This document shows positions 1 to 4,983 of a stretch of DNA of 6,432 nucleotides, one piece after another (positions within the stretch are counted from its first letter, which is position 1; each line of letters begins with the position of its first letter). The notes under the pieces are model-generated. The model made no database searches and had not been told where the DNA came from. It saw only the letters and a program-made list of their open reading frames with translations. The stretch is taken from the NCBI GenBank assembly GCA_944386375.1, contig CALXAW010000077.1:1-6432 (forward strand). The letters run 5' to 3'. The position numbers and the translations under genes were made by a program. Source of the DNA: an uncultured Clostridia bacterium. GTDB taxonomy: Bacteria; Bacillota; Clostridia; TANB77; CAG-508.

Positions 1-16
1 CATTTTAGCATAGTTA

Positions 17-137
17 CACATCGCGTATTTGTTCGCGCGCCAATTTTACGAAGTAAAATTGTGTGCAACTTTGGAGCGTAGCGACTTCTGGTATAGGAAA
101 AACTCGATTTTTCCTATACTAGAACAAAAGCGATGTG
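17..137. repeat. Structured intergenic element (nested inverted repeats), possible dispersed palindromic repeat or RNA
   Basis: Three perfect or near-perfect inverted repeats are nested here. The outer pair is CACATCGC (17-24) with GCGATGTG (130-137). Inside it, CAATTTTAC (41-49) pairs with GTAAAATTG (53-61) around a GAA loop, and four more pairs (37-40 with 63-66) continue across a one-base bulge. A second hairpin pairs GTATAGGAAAAA (91-102) with TTTTTCCTATAC (108-119) around a 5-base loop, and extends outward to 86-124 through one G-T pair. Together these form a closed two-hairpin junction. The element is visibly richer in G+C (for example CGCGCGCC near 34-42) than the flanking A/T-rich DNA, and no reading frame crosses it convincingly. 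It could be a MITE-like or other dispersed palindromic repeat, or a structured RNA. The sequence alone does not decide between these, and the left end may extend past the window. Confidence 0.5.
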
Positions 138-165
138 AAATATTTATAACATATTATTTCCTATT

Positions 166-214
166 GTATAAAAAATAGACTATAGCTATTTTTGAAATAA
201 CTATAATCTATTTT
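166..214 (-). terminator. Intrinsic terminator of the coiled-coil gene
   Basis: Read on the minus strand, a long hairpin begins 9 bases after the coiled-coil gene's stop codon. Its outer arms are 201-214 and 172-185 (13 of 14 pairs, with one C-A mismatch at 180/206). An inner stem, 187-191 with 195-199, closes on a 3-base loop. The minus-strand transcript then runs into six U residues (complement of 170-175), as expected for a rho-independent terminator. The stem is A/T-rich, with only a few G-C pairs. The run TTTTGTTTT on the other side (211-219) could give weak termination in the opposite direction too. Confidence 0.75.
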
Positions 215-223
215 GTTTTCAGA

Positions 224-943
224 TTATTTGCTTTTAGACTCTAATACTCGAATTCTTACATCGTGTTCATCTAAGCGGTCTTCATGTAAATCAATTTCTT
301 CTCTGACACTATAAACTTTTTGTGATGGATTAGTAATAACATTGAATAATGCTTGTATTTTTTCGCCTTGCTCTACCTCTATAACTGCTACTCTTCCTGA
401 TAAAATTTTTAATTCTTTTTTTACTTCTCCCACTTGAGTATTTAACATACCTATATTTGCTTGCATTATTTCTTGTGTTTCGATTATTTCAGCAAATCTT
501 TGATCATGCTCTTTTAGTTTTTTCTCAATCGCAACAAATTTTTGATCATGCTCTTTTAGTTTTTTCTCAATCGCAGCAAATTTTTGATCATGTTCTTTTA
601 GTTTTTTCTCAATCGCAGCAAATCTTTGATCATGTTCTTCTAATTTTTTCTCAATTGCAGCAAATCTTTGATCATGTTCTTTTAATTTTTTCTCAATCGC
701 AGCAAATCTTTGATCATGTTCTTCTAATTTTTTCTCAATCGCATCAACTTTTTGCTCTAGTCTATCAATTCTTTGTTCTAGCTTATCAATTCTTTGTTCT
801 AGCTTATCAACTTTTTGTTCTAGCTTATCAACTTTTTGCTCTAGCTTATCGATTCTTTGACTTAGACCTTCAATTTGTTGACTCATTTTTATAAGCAAAT
901 TCTCAATATTAACCATTCTATTATCCATTTCTTCCTGTTTCAT
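224..943 (-). CDS. Repetitive coiled-coil protein of unknown function
   Basis: This gene encodes a 239-residue soluble, highly charged protein with no signal peptide or membrane segment. Residues 1-28 are a short lead-in. Residues 29-68 are heptad repeats of the LEQKVDK / LEQRIDK type. Residues 69-152 are six 14-residue repeats of the form IEKKLxEHDQRFAA. Residues 153-239 are less repetitive, with segments such as LSGRVAVIE and a histidine-rich tail (LHEDRLDEHDVRI). Hydrophobic residues at the a/d positions predict one long, probably oligomeric, coiled coil. Similar repeat-built hypothetical proteins are, as I recall, common in Clostridia, and I know no established function. The start is ATG at 941-943: an upstream in-frame GTG (950-952) lies inside the Shine-Dalgarno AGGAGGTGA and is unlikely to be used. 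The gene is monocistronic, with its own promoter and terminator. A scaffold or phage-tail-like role cannot be excluded, but nothing nearby supports one. Confidence 0.8.
   Translation of the reverse strand: MKQEEMDNRMVNIENLLIKMSQQIEGLSQRIDKLEQKVDKLEQKVDKLEQRIDKLEQRIDRLEQKVDAIEKKLEEHDQRFAAIEKKLKEHDQRFAAIEKKLEEHDQRFAAIEKKLKEHDQKFAAIEKKLKEHDQKFVAIEKKLKEHDQRFAEIIETQEIMQANIGMLNTQVGEVKKELKILSGRVAVIEVEQGEKIQALFNVITNPSQKVYSVREEIDLHEDRLDEHDVRIRVLESKSK
491..753 (-). repeat. Six tandem 42-bp repeats inside the coiled-coil gene
   Basis: Six copies of a 42-bp unit start at 502, 544, 586, 628, 670 and 712, each marked on the plus strand by GATCATG followed by TTTTTTCTCAAT. Neighbouring copies differ at only a few bases. 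Each unit encodes one 14-residue (two-heptad) segment, so gain or loss of a unit keeps both the reading frame and the coiled-coil register. A partial match precedes the first copy (from about 491). Confidence 0.95.
757..861 (-). repeat. Five tandem 21-bp repeats inside the coiled-coil gene
   Basis: Five 21-bp units begin with CTAG at 757, 778, 799, 820 and 841 on the plus strand (CTAGCTTATCAAYTTTTTG-like). Each encodes one LEQ(K/R)(V/I)DK heptad. They adjoin the 42-bp array and have exactly half its period, so the whole middle of the gene has grown by heptad-sized duplications. Confidence 0.9.
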
Positions 944-950
944 TGATTTC

Positions 951-957
951 ACCTCCT
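951..957 (-). promoter_or_regulatory. Shine-Dalgarno site that fixes the coiled-coil gene start
   Basis: The minus strand reads AGGAGGT here, followed by GAAATCA and ATG at 943-941, a 7-base gap. The upstream GTG at 952-950 overlaps this sequence and so cannot sensibly be its own start. This places the start at the ATG and shortens the longest open frame by three residues. Confidence 0.85.
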
Positions 958-977
958 AACACATAATTTACATATGT

Positions 978-1006
978 ATTATATGACACTATAACACGAA
1001 AGTCAA
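978..1006 (-). promoter_or_regulatory. Sigma-A-type promoter of the coiled-coil gene
   Basis: On the minus strand there is TTGACT (1006-1001), a 17-base spacer, and a perfect TATAAT (983-978). This predicts transcription starting near 971, which gives a 5' leader of about 28 bases containing the Shine-Dalgarno site. The motif match and spacing are close to ideal for the housekeeping sigma factor. Confidence 0.85.
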
Positions 1007-1015
1007 CAAAAATCG

Positions 1016-1032
1016 TTTGACAAATTTCGACA
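1016..1032 (-). promoter_or_regulatory. Possible tandem Spo0A (0A-box) operator
   Basis: The plus strand reads TTTGACAAATTTCGACA. On the minus strand this is TGTCGAA, matching the 0A-box consensus TGTCGAA exactly, followed at 10-bp phase by TGTCAAA, which fits the longer consensus form TTTGTCRAA. The pair lies about 45-61 bases upstream of the predicted start of the coiled-coil transcript, a position compatible with activation. The same bases also contain a plus-strand TTGACA, so part of the match could belong to a promoter. No Spo0A gene is visible and the host may not sporulate, so this is a motif-level suggestion only. Confidence 0.35.
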
Positions 1033-1143
1033 ATTAAAACTGTAATTATTTTTAGTATATTTGTAATAATCAGAAAATGATACTTTTAGATTATTATAAA
1101 AGTTTTTCTTTTCCAATGTTGACTTTACTGTCTAAAAATTGGC

Positions 1144-1172
1144 TTGACACAGAATAGATTTAGTCATATACT
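1144..1172 (+). promoter_or_regulatory. Sigma-A-type promoter of the oxidoreductase operon
   Basis: TTGACA (1144-1149), a 17-base spacer and TATACT (1167-1172) form a near-consensus housekeeping promoter. Transcription should begin near 1179, leaving a leader of about 30 bases. That leader contains AAGGAGG (1194-1200), 8 bases before the first ATG. The leader is too short for a riboswitch, and I see no obvious Rex-type operator palindrome around the promoter. Confidence 0.85.
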
Positions 1173-1208
1173 ACATATATAAAATTTGATAAAAAGGAGG
1201 CTAATAAA

Positions 1209-1787
1209 ATGGATGGCTTATTAGAAATTAGATGGCATGGTAGAGGTGGACAAGGTGCAAAAACTGCTTCATTATTACTTGCAGATGCCGCATTTAATAC
1301 TGGAAAATATATTCAAGGTTTCCCTGAGTATGGTCCAGAAAGAATGGGTGCACCTATCACAGCTTATAACCGTATAAGCGATACACCTATTACTATTCAC
1401 AGCAATATTTATGAACCAGATTATGTTGTAGTTGTAGATGATACATTATTAGATTCTGTAGATGTTACTTCTGGTTTAAAAGAAACAGGTGCAATAGTTA
1501 TTAATACTACTAAATCACCAGAAATATTAAGACAAAAACTAAAAGGCTATAATGGTGATGTTTATACAATAGATGCAAGAAAAATATCTGAAGATGCTTT
1601 AGGAAGATATTTTCCTAATACTCCTATGCTTGCAGCAATTGTAAAAGTTACTAAAATAATGACTGATGAAGAATTGATGAAAGATATGGAAGGTTCTTTT
1701 AAGCATAAATTTGCTAAAAAGCCTGAAGTTATTGATGGTAATATGGAGGCTTTAAGAGTTGCATTAAAGGAGGTTAAAAAGATATGA
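1209..1787 (+). CDS. porC: 2-oxoacid (probably pyruvate):ferredoxin oxidoreductase, gamma subunit
   Basis: Gamma subunit of a four-subunit thiamine-diphosphate enzyme that oxidatively decarboxylates a 2-oxoacid to its acyl-CoA and reduces ferredoxin in the cytoplasm. The 192 residues match the usual size of the family. The N-terminal motif EIRWHGRGGQG (residues 6-16) and the FPEYGPERMGAP segment (38-49) are signatures of this subunit, and the FPEYGPERMG form is typical of the pyruvate-type enzymes I know. The ATG start follows AAGGAGG at 8 bases. It is the first gene of the operon and overlaps the delta gene by 4 bases (ATGA), which implies translational coupling. Membership of the gamma family is clear. 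Substrate choice (pyruvate, 2-ketoisovalerate or 2-oxoglutarate) rests on overall resemblance and is less certain. Confidence 0.9.
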   Translation: MDGLLEIRWHGRGGQGAKTASLLLADAAFNTGKYIQGFPEYGPERMGAPITAYNRISDTPITIHSNIYEPDYVVVVDDTLLDSVDVTSGLKETGAIVINTTKSPEILRQKLKGYNGDVYTIDARKISEDALGRYFPNTPMLAAIVKVTKIMTDEELMKDMEGSFKHKFAKKPEVIDGNMEALRVALKEVKKI

Positions 1788-2083
1788 CAAATATAGATAA
1801 TAAAACACCTATGGATAAAATGACAATAGGTGGTAATATTTATGAAGCAGGAAATGCAAAAGATTTTAAAACTGGTGACTGGAGAAGTATGTGCCCTGTT
1901 TATATAGAAGAAAAATGTAAACAATGTGGTTTATGCTTTGCTGTTTGCCCTGAAGATGCTATTCCTGTTGAAAAAGATTTAAAAAGAAAAGATTTTGATT
2001 TTGATTATTGCAAAGGATGTGGCGTATGTGCAAAGGTATGTCCATTTGGTGCAATTGAAATGAGAGAGGAGGAATCTAAATAA
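1784..2083 (+). CDS. porD: 2-oxoacid (probably pyruvate):ferredoxin oxidoreductase, delta subunit (2 x 4Fe-4S)
   Basis: This is a small ferredoxin-like electron-transfer subunit of 99 residues. Two CxxCxxCxxxCP motifs bind two 4Fe-4S clusters: Cys45, 48, 51 and 55, then Cys76, 79, 82 and 86. These should carry electrons from the catalytic subunits to external ferredoxin. The N-terminal stretch with TGDWRSMCPV (residues 30-39) is the usual PorD lead-in and separates it from free bacterial ferredoxins. The extra Cys37 just before the first cluster has no assigned role. AAAGGAGGT (1766-1774) sits 9 bases before the ATG, inside the end of the gamma gene. The stop codon shares one base with the alpha start (TAATG). 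In single-chain clostridial enzymes the equivalent domain is fused, whereas here it is a separate polypeptide. Confidence 0.92.
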   Translation: MTNIDNKTPMDKMTIGGNIYEAGNAKDFKTGDWRSMCPVYIEEKCKQCGLCFAVCPEDAIPVEKDLKRKDFDFDYCKGCGVCAKVCPFGAIEMREEESK

Positions 2084-3276
2084 TGGGTATTAGAGAACGT
2101 TTAAGTGGTAATGAAGCAGTTGCTACTGCTATGAAACAAATAAATCCTGATGTTGTTGCAGCATTTCCTATAACTCCTTCAACAGAAATACCTCAATATT
2201 TTTCTACTTTTGTAGCTAATGGTAGTGTTGATACTGAGTTTGTAGCTGTAGAAAGTGAGCATAGTACCATGAGTGCATGTATAGGAGCAGAAGCTGCAGG
2301 AGCAAGAGCTATGACTGCAACATCTGCAAATGGATTATCTTTAATGTGGGAAATGATATATATAGCTTCAAGTTTACGTCTGCCTATTGTTATGTCTTTA
2401 GTAAACAGGGCTGTATCTGGACCTCTTAACATTCATAATGATCATTCAGATGCAATGGGCGCTAGAGATTCTGGATGGATTATGCTATTTTCGGAAAATA
2501 ACCAAGAAGCTTATGATAATATGCTAATGGCTAATAGAATAGCTGAACACAAAGATGTTTTACTTCCTATAATGATATGTCAAGATGGTTTTATTACTTC
2601 TCATTCTATTGAAAACATTGAACTTGTAGAAGATGATAAAGTAAAAGAATTTATAGGCACATATAAGCCAGAACATTATTTATTAAATAAAAAAGAACCA
2701 ATTGCTATTGGACCTTTAGATTTACAATCTTATCTTTTTGAGCATAAAGCTGGGCAAGCTCAAGCTATGAAAAATGCCAAAAAAGTTATCGAAGAAGTTT
2801 CTGCTGATTTTGCAAAAATGACTGGCAGAAAATATGGCTTTTTTGAAGAATATAAATTAGAAGATAGTGATATTGCTATAGTTTGCATGAACTCTACAGC
2901 AGGTACTGCAAAATTTGTTGTGGACAACTTACGTGCTAAAGGAATAAAGGCTGGTCTTCTTAAATTAAGAATGTACAGACCTTTCCCTGTAGAAGAAATA
3001 GCTAATGCATTATCTCACTTAAAGGCTGTAGCTGTTTTAGATAAGGCTGATTCTTTAAATGGCGCAGGTGGAGCTTTATATACAGATATTACATCTGCTA
3101 TGTATGTATGTAAAAAACAAGTTCCTACTATAAATTATGTATATGGACTTGGTGGAAGAGATACTAGAGCTGATGAAATTGAGTCTGTTTATACAGATTT
3201 ATTGGATATTGTAAAAACAGGAAAAATAGAAAATCCTTATAGATATTTGGGATTAAGAAAAGGAGATGAAAAATAA
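2083..3276 (+). CDS. porA: 2-oxoacid (probably pyruvate):ferredoxin oxidoreductase, alpha subunit
   Basis: Alpha subunit, 397 residues, the normal length for the split enzyme. Residues 1 to about 240 form the pyrimidine-binding half of the thiamine-diphosphate site. FPITPST (28-34) includes Thr31, which by family comparison contacts the substrate. VESEHS (56-61) carries the glutamates of the cofactor-activating region. NRAVSGPLNIHNDHSD (108-123) is strongly conserved in pyruvate-type enzymes and includes Arg109, the likely counterpart of the carboxylate-binding arginine. Residues from about 260 form the second domain (DSDIAIVCMNS... then LRMYRPFP near 295-302). AGAGGAGG (2065-2072) lies 10 bases before the ATG, and the start overlaps the delta stop by one base. 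No key motif looks damaged. Substrate assignment as pyruvate is an inference from motif similarity; a 2-ketoisovalerate enzyme is the main alternative. Confidence 0.9.
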   Translation: MGIRERLSGNEAVATAMKQINPDVVAAFPITPSTEIPQYFSTFVANGSVDTEFVAVESEHSTMSACIGAEAAGARAMTATSANGLSLMWEMIYIASSLRLPIVMSLVNRAVSGPLNIHNDHSDAMGARDSGWIMLFSENNQEAYDNMLMANRIAEHKDVLLPIMICQDGFITSHSIENIELVEDDKVKEFIGTYKPEHYLLNKKEPIAIGPLDLQSYLFEHKAGQAQAMKNAKKVIEEVSADFAKMTGRKYGFFEEYKLEDSDIAIVCMNSTAGTAKFVVDNLRAKGIKAGLLKLRMYRPFPVEEIANALSHLKAVAVLDKADSLNGAGGALYTDITSAMYVCKKQVPTINYVYGLGGRDTRADEIESVYTDLLDIVKTGKIENPYRYLGLRKGDEK

Positions 3277-4226
3277 TGCCTTATAATTTAAAAGAAATAG
3301 TTGCAAATAAACCTTCACGTTTTACATCTGGTCATAGAATGTGTGCTGGTTGTGGCGCACCAGTTATTACACGAATGATATTAAGAGCTTTAAAAGAAGA
3401 AGATCATGCTGTTATATCAAATGCTACAGGATGTATGGAAGTTTCTAGTTTTATTTATCCATATACTTCTTGGACAGATTCTTATATTCATACAGCTTTT
3501 GAATGTGCTGGTGCTACATTGTCTGGTGTAGAAGCTGCATATAATTCTCTAAAAAAACAAGGTAAGTTACCAGAAGATGAACACACAAAATTTATTGCAT
3601 TTGGTGGAGATGGTGGTACTTATGACATAGGTTTACAAAGTTTATCTGGTGCTATGGAAAGAGGTCATGACATGGTATATGTATGTTATGACAATGGTGC
3701 ATATATGAATACTGGTATTCAACGTTCTTCTGCAACACCAAGATTTGCAGATACTACAACTTCTCCAGCAGGAAAGGTTGTTCCTGGAAAAATGCAATCT
3801 AGAAAAGATTTAACAGAGATTATGGCATCACATCATATTCCATATGCTGCACAATCTATTGCAACAGCTAATTTTAAAGATTTATACGAAAAGTCAGAAA
3901 AGGCTATTTATACTAAAGGTCCTGCATTTTTAAATGTGCTATCTCCTTGCCCTAGAGGTTGGGGATATCCTACAGATATGTTAATGCAAATTAATAAATT
4001 AGCTGTAGATACATGTTATTGGCCATTATATGAAGTTGTTGATGGAAAATATAAAATAACATATAAACCTGCTAAAAAGTTACCAATAGAAGAGTTTTTA
4101 AGACCTCAAAAACGTTTTAAACATATGTTTAAACCAGGTAATGAGTGGATGATAGAAGAATTTCAAAAAGAAGTTGATAAAAGGTGGCAAGAATTATTAG
4201 ATTTAGAAGAACTAAGTTCTAAATAA
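3276..4226 (+). CDS. porB: 2-oxoacid (probably pyruvate):ferredoxin oxidoreductase, beta subunit
   Basis: Beta subunit, 316 residues, which binds the diphosphate end of thiamine diphosphate and the proximal 4Fe-4S cluster. HRMCAGCG (20-27) supplies Cys23 and Cys26, NATGCMEV (49-56) supplies Cys53, and SPCPRGW (223-229) supplies Cys225; by comparison with the single-chain enzyme these are the likely four ligands. The cofactor/metal motif starts at GGDGGTYDIG (110-119) and ends at the Asn of YDNGAY (138-143). The last 60 or so residues are a charged tail usual for the pyruvate form. AAAGGAGA (3258-3265) precedes the ATG, which shares one base with the alpha stop. It is the last gene of the gamma-delta-alpha-beta operon and is followed about 40 bases later by an A/T-rich hairpin. 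All active-site motifs are intact. Confidence 0.92.
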   Translation: MPYNLKEIVANKPSRFTSGHRMCAGCGAPVITRMILRALKEEDHAVISNATGCMEVSSFIYPYTSWTDSYIHTAFECAGATLSGVEAAYNSLKKQGKLPEDEHTKFIAFGGDGGTYDIGLQSLSGAMERGHDMVYVCYDNGAYMNTGIQRSSATPRFADTTTSPAGKVVPGKMQSRKDLTEIMASHHIPYAAQSIATANFKDLYEKSEKAIYTKGPAFLNVLSPCPRGWGYPTDMLMQINKLAVDTCYWPLYEVVDGKYKITYKPAKKLPIEEFLRPQKRFKHMFKPGNEWMIEEFQKEVDKRWQELLDLEELSSK

Positions 4227-4267
4227 TTATGTAAATTTTGTTTTAAGTTACAAATTTCGACATACAA

Positions 4268-4319
4268 AATAAAAATAATATGATATAATTAATATATATT
4301 ATATCATATTATTTTTATT
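4268..4319 (+). terminator. Perfect 22-bp A/T-rich inverted repeat, probable terminator of the oxidoreductase operon
   Basis: Arms 4268-4289 and 4298-4319 are exact reverse complements over 22 bases, with an 8-base loop (TAATATAT). The stem has only one G-C pair, but its length makes it stable. The right arm ends in ATTTTTATT, which gives a U-rich tail on the plus strand, and the left arm gives the mirror-image tail on the minus strand. It lies 41 bases after the beta stop codon, between convergent operons, so a bidirectional terminator is the simplest reading. An almost pure A/T stem is atypical, which limits confidence. Confidence 0.6.
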
Positions 4320-4375
4320 CAAAACTAGCTTTTATGCTAAAATCTACATTAGTTCCTACTTAAAAATGTATTAAT

Positions 4376-4431
4376 ACAAAAATAAACGAGGGGTGCAAAT
4401 AAATAAAATTTATGTGTTCCCCCCGCTTATT
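4376..4431 (-). terminator. Intrinsic terminator of the rpsD-rpoA-rplQ operon
   Basis: On the minus strand a 13-pair stem (4419-4431 with 4381-4393, including two G-U pairs) with a G6 run opposite a CCCCTCG arm starts 1 base after the rplQ stop codon. The 25-base loop contains a further short A/T palindrome. Downstream the transcript reads TTATTTTTGT, a U-rich tail. The strong G-C core followed by U residues is a standard rho-independent terminator. Confidence 0.85.
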
Positions 4432-4432
4432 T

Positions 4433-4957
4433 CTATAAAAGCTCTAATATAGCTTTTTCTGCTCCATCTCCTCTACGTGGTCCAGCTTTTACTATACGTG
4501 TATATCCACCAACTCTACCTTCGTATTTTGGAGCTATTTCGTTAAATAATTTTGATGGTATATCTATATTTTTTCCATCGCTATCTTTTACTTTGTTTAT
4601 TTTTCTCATTATTTTTCTTCTAGCATTTAGTCTAGATGGCATATCTTTTTGTCTCTTTTCTGTAGTTTCTTCTTTAACTACTTTTAGATATTCTTTACCA
4701 TTTTTACTTTTTACTAGCTCTGTTACTTTATTACCCTTTGAGTCTAATTTTGCTTTTACAACTTTAACATCAACTGTTTCAAAATTATCTTTTTCTTTAA
4801 TAGCTAATGAAATAACACTATCTACTATAGATTTTACTTCTTTAGCTCTAGCTTCTGTTGTCTCAATTTTGCCATGTAAGATAACATCTGTTGTTAAATT
4901 TTTAAGCATAGCTTTTCTTATATCAGTAGTCCTGCCTAATTTTCTATTTGAAGCCAC
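4433..4957 (-). CDS. rplQ: 50S ribosomal protein L17, with a long internal insertion
   Basis: L17 of the large ribosomal subunit, 174 residues here against roughly 110-130 in most bacteria. The N-terminal part, ASNRKLGRTTDIRKAMLKNL (2-21) and HGKIETTEARAKEVKS (28-43), and the C-terminal part, LFNEIAPKYEGRVGGYTRI (137-155) and GPRRGDGAEKAILEL (159-173), are canonical. The extra length is a lysine-rich segment at about 56-107, plus a short one near 122-133. I recall similar long L17 forms in Lachnospiraceae, so this looks lineage-typical rather than aberrant. The start is set at GTG 4957-4955: the outer in-frame GTG at 4966 lies inside the Shine-Dalgarno sequence, and the chosen start gives the family-typical M-A-x-x-RKLGR beginning. 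It is the last gene of the operon, 26 bases after rpoA. Confidence 0.93.
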   Translation of the reverse strand: MASNRKLGRTTDIRKAMLKNLTTDVILHGKIETTEARAKEVKSIVDSVISLAIKEKDNFETVDVKVVKAKLDSKGNKVTELVKSKNGKEYLKVVKEETTEKRQKDMPSRLNARRKIMRKINKVKDSDGKNIDIPSKLFNEIAPKYEGRVGGYTRIVKAGPRRGDGAEKAILELL

Positions 4958-4962
4958 TATTT

Positions 4963-4973
4963 TCACCTTCCTT
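4963..4973 (-). promoter_or_regulatory. Shine-Dalgarno site that fixes the rplQ start
   Basis: The minus strand reads AAGGAAGGTGA, followed by AAATA and GTG at 4957-4955. The AAGGTGA part pairs well with the 16S rRNA tail, with a 6-base gap after GGTG. The upstream GTG at 4966-4964 is part of this motif, so starting there would leave it without a proper binding site. Together with the conserved L17 N-terminus, this sets the start three residues inward. Confidence 0.8.
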
Positions 4974-4983
4974 TATACAATCT

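Noticed and set aside
491..753. The regularly spaced 42-bp repeats as a CRISPR array
   Set aside because: There are no unique spacers: the units are directly adjacent, in frame, and encode a coiled coil.
457..894. A 145-residue plus-strand open frame of hydrophobic repeats opposite the coiled-coil gene
   Set aside because: It is the complement of the tandem heptad repeats. Its repeat pattern follows the minus-strand gene exactly, and it lacks its own promoter and binding site.
1562..1924. Minus-strand open frame of 120 residues under the gamma and delta genes
   Set aside because: It lies antisense to two well-recognised genes and spans their junction. No family resemblance or initiation signal was seen.
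4257..4289. A promoter reading TCGACA then TATAAT-like bases after the beta-subunit gene
   Set aside because: The spacing is about 21 bases or more, the -10 lies inside the 22-bp palindrome, and no plus-strand gene follows.
4368..4377. Palindrome GTATTAATAC downstream of the rplQ terminator
   Set aside because: A 10-base A/T palindrome is expected by chance in this composition, and there is no gene whose expression it would obviously control.
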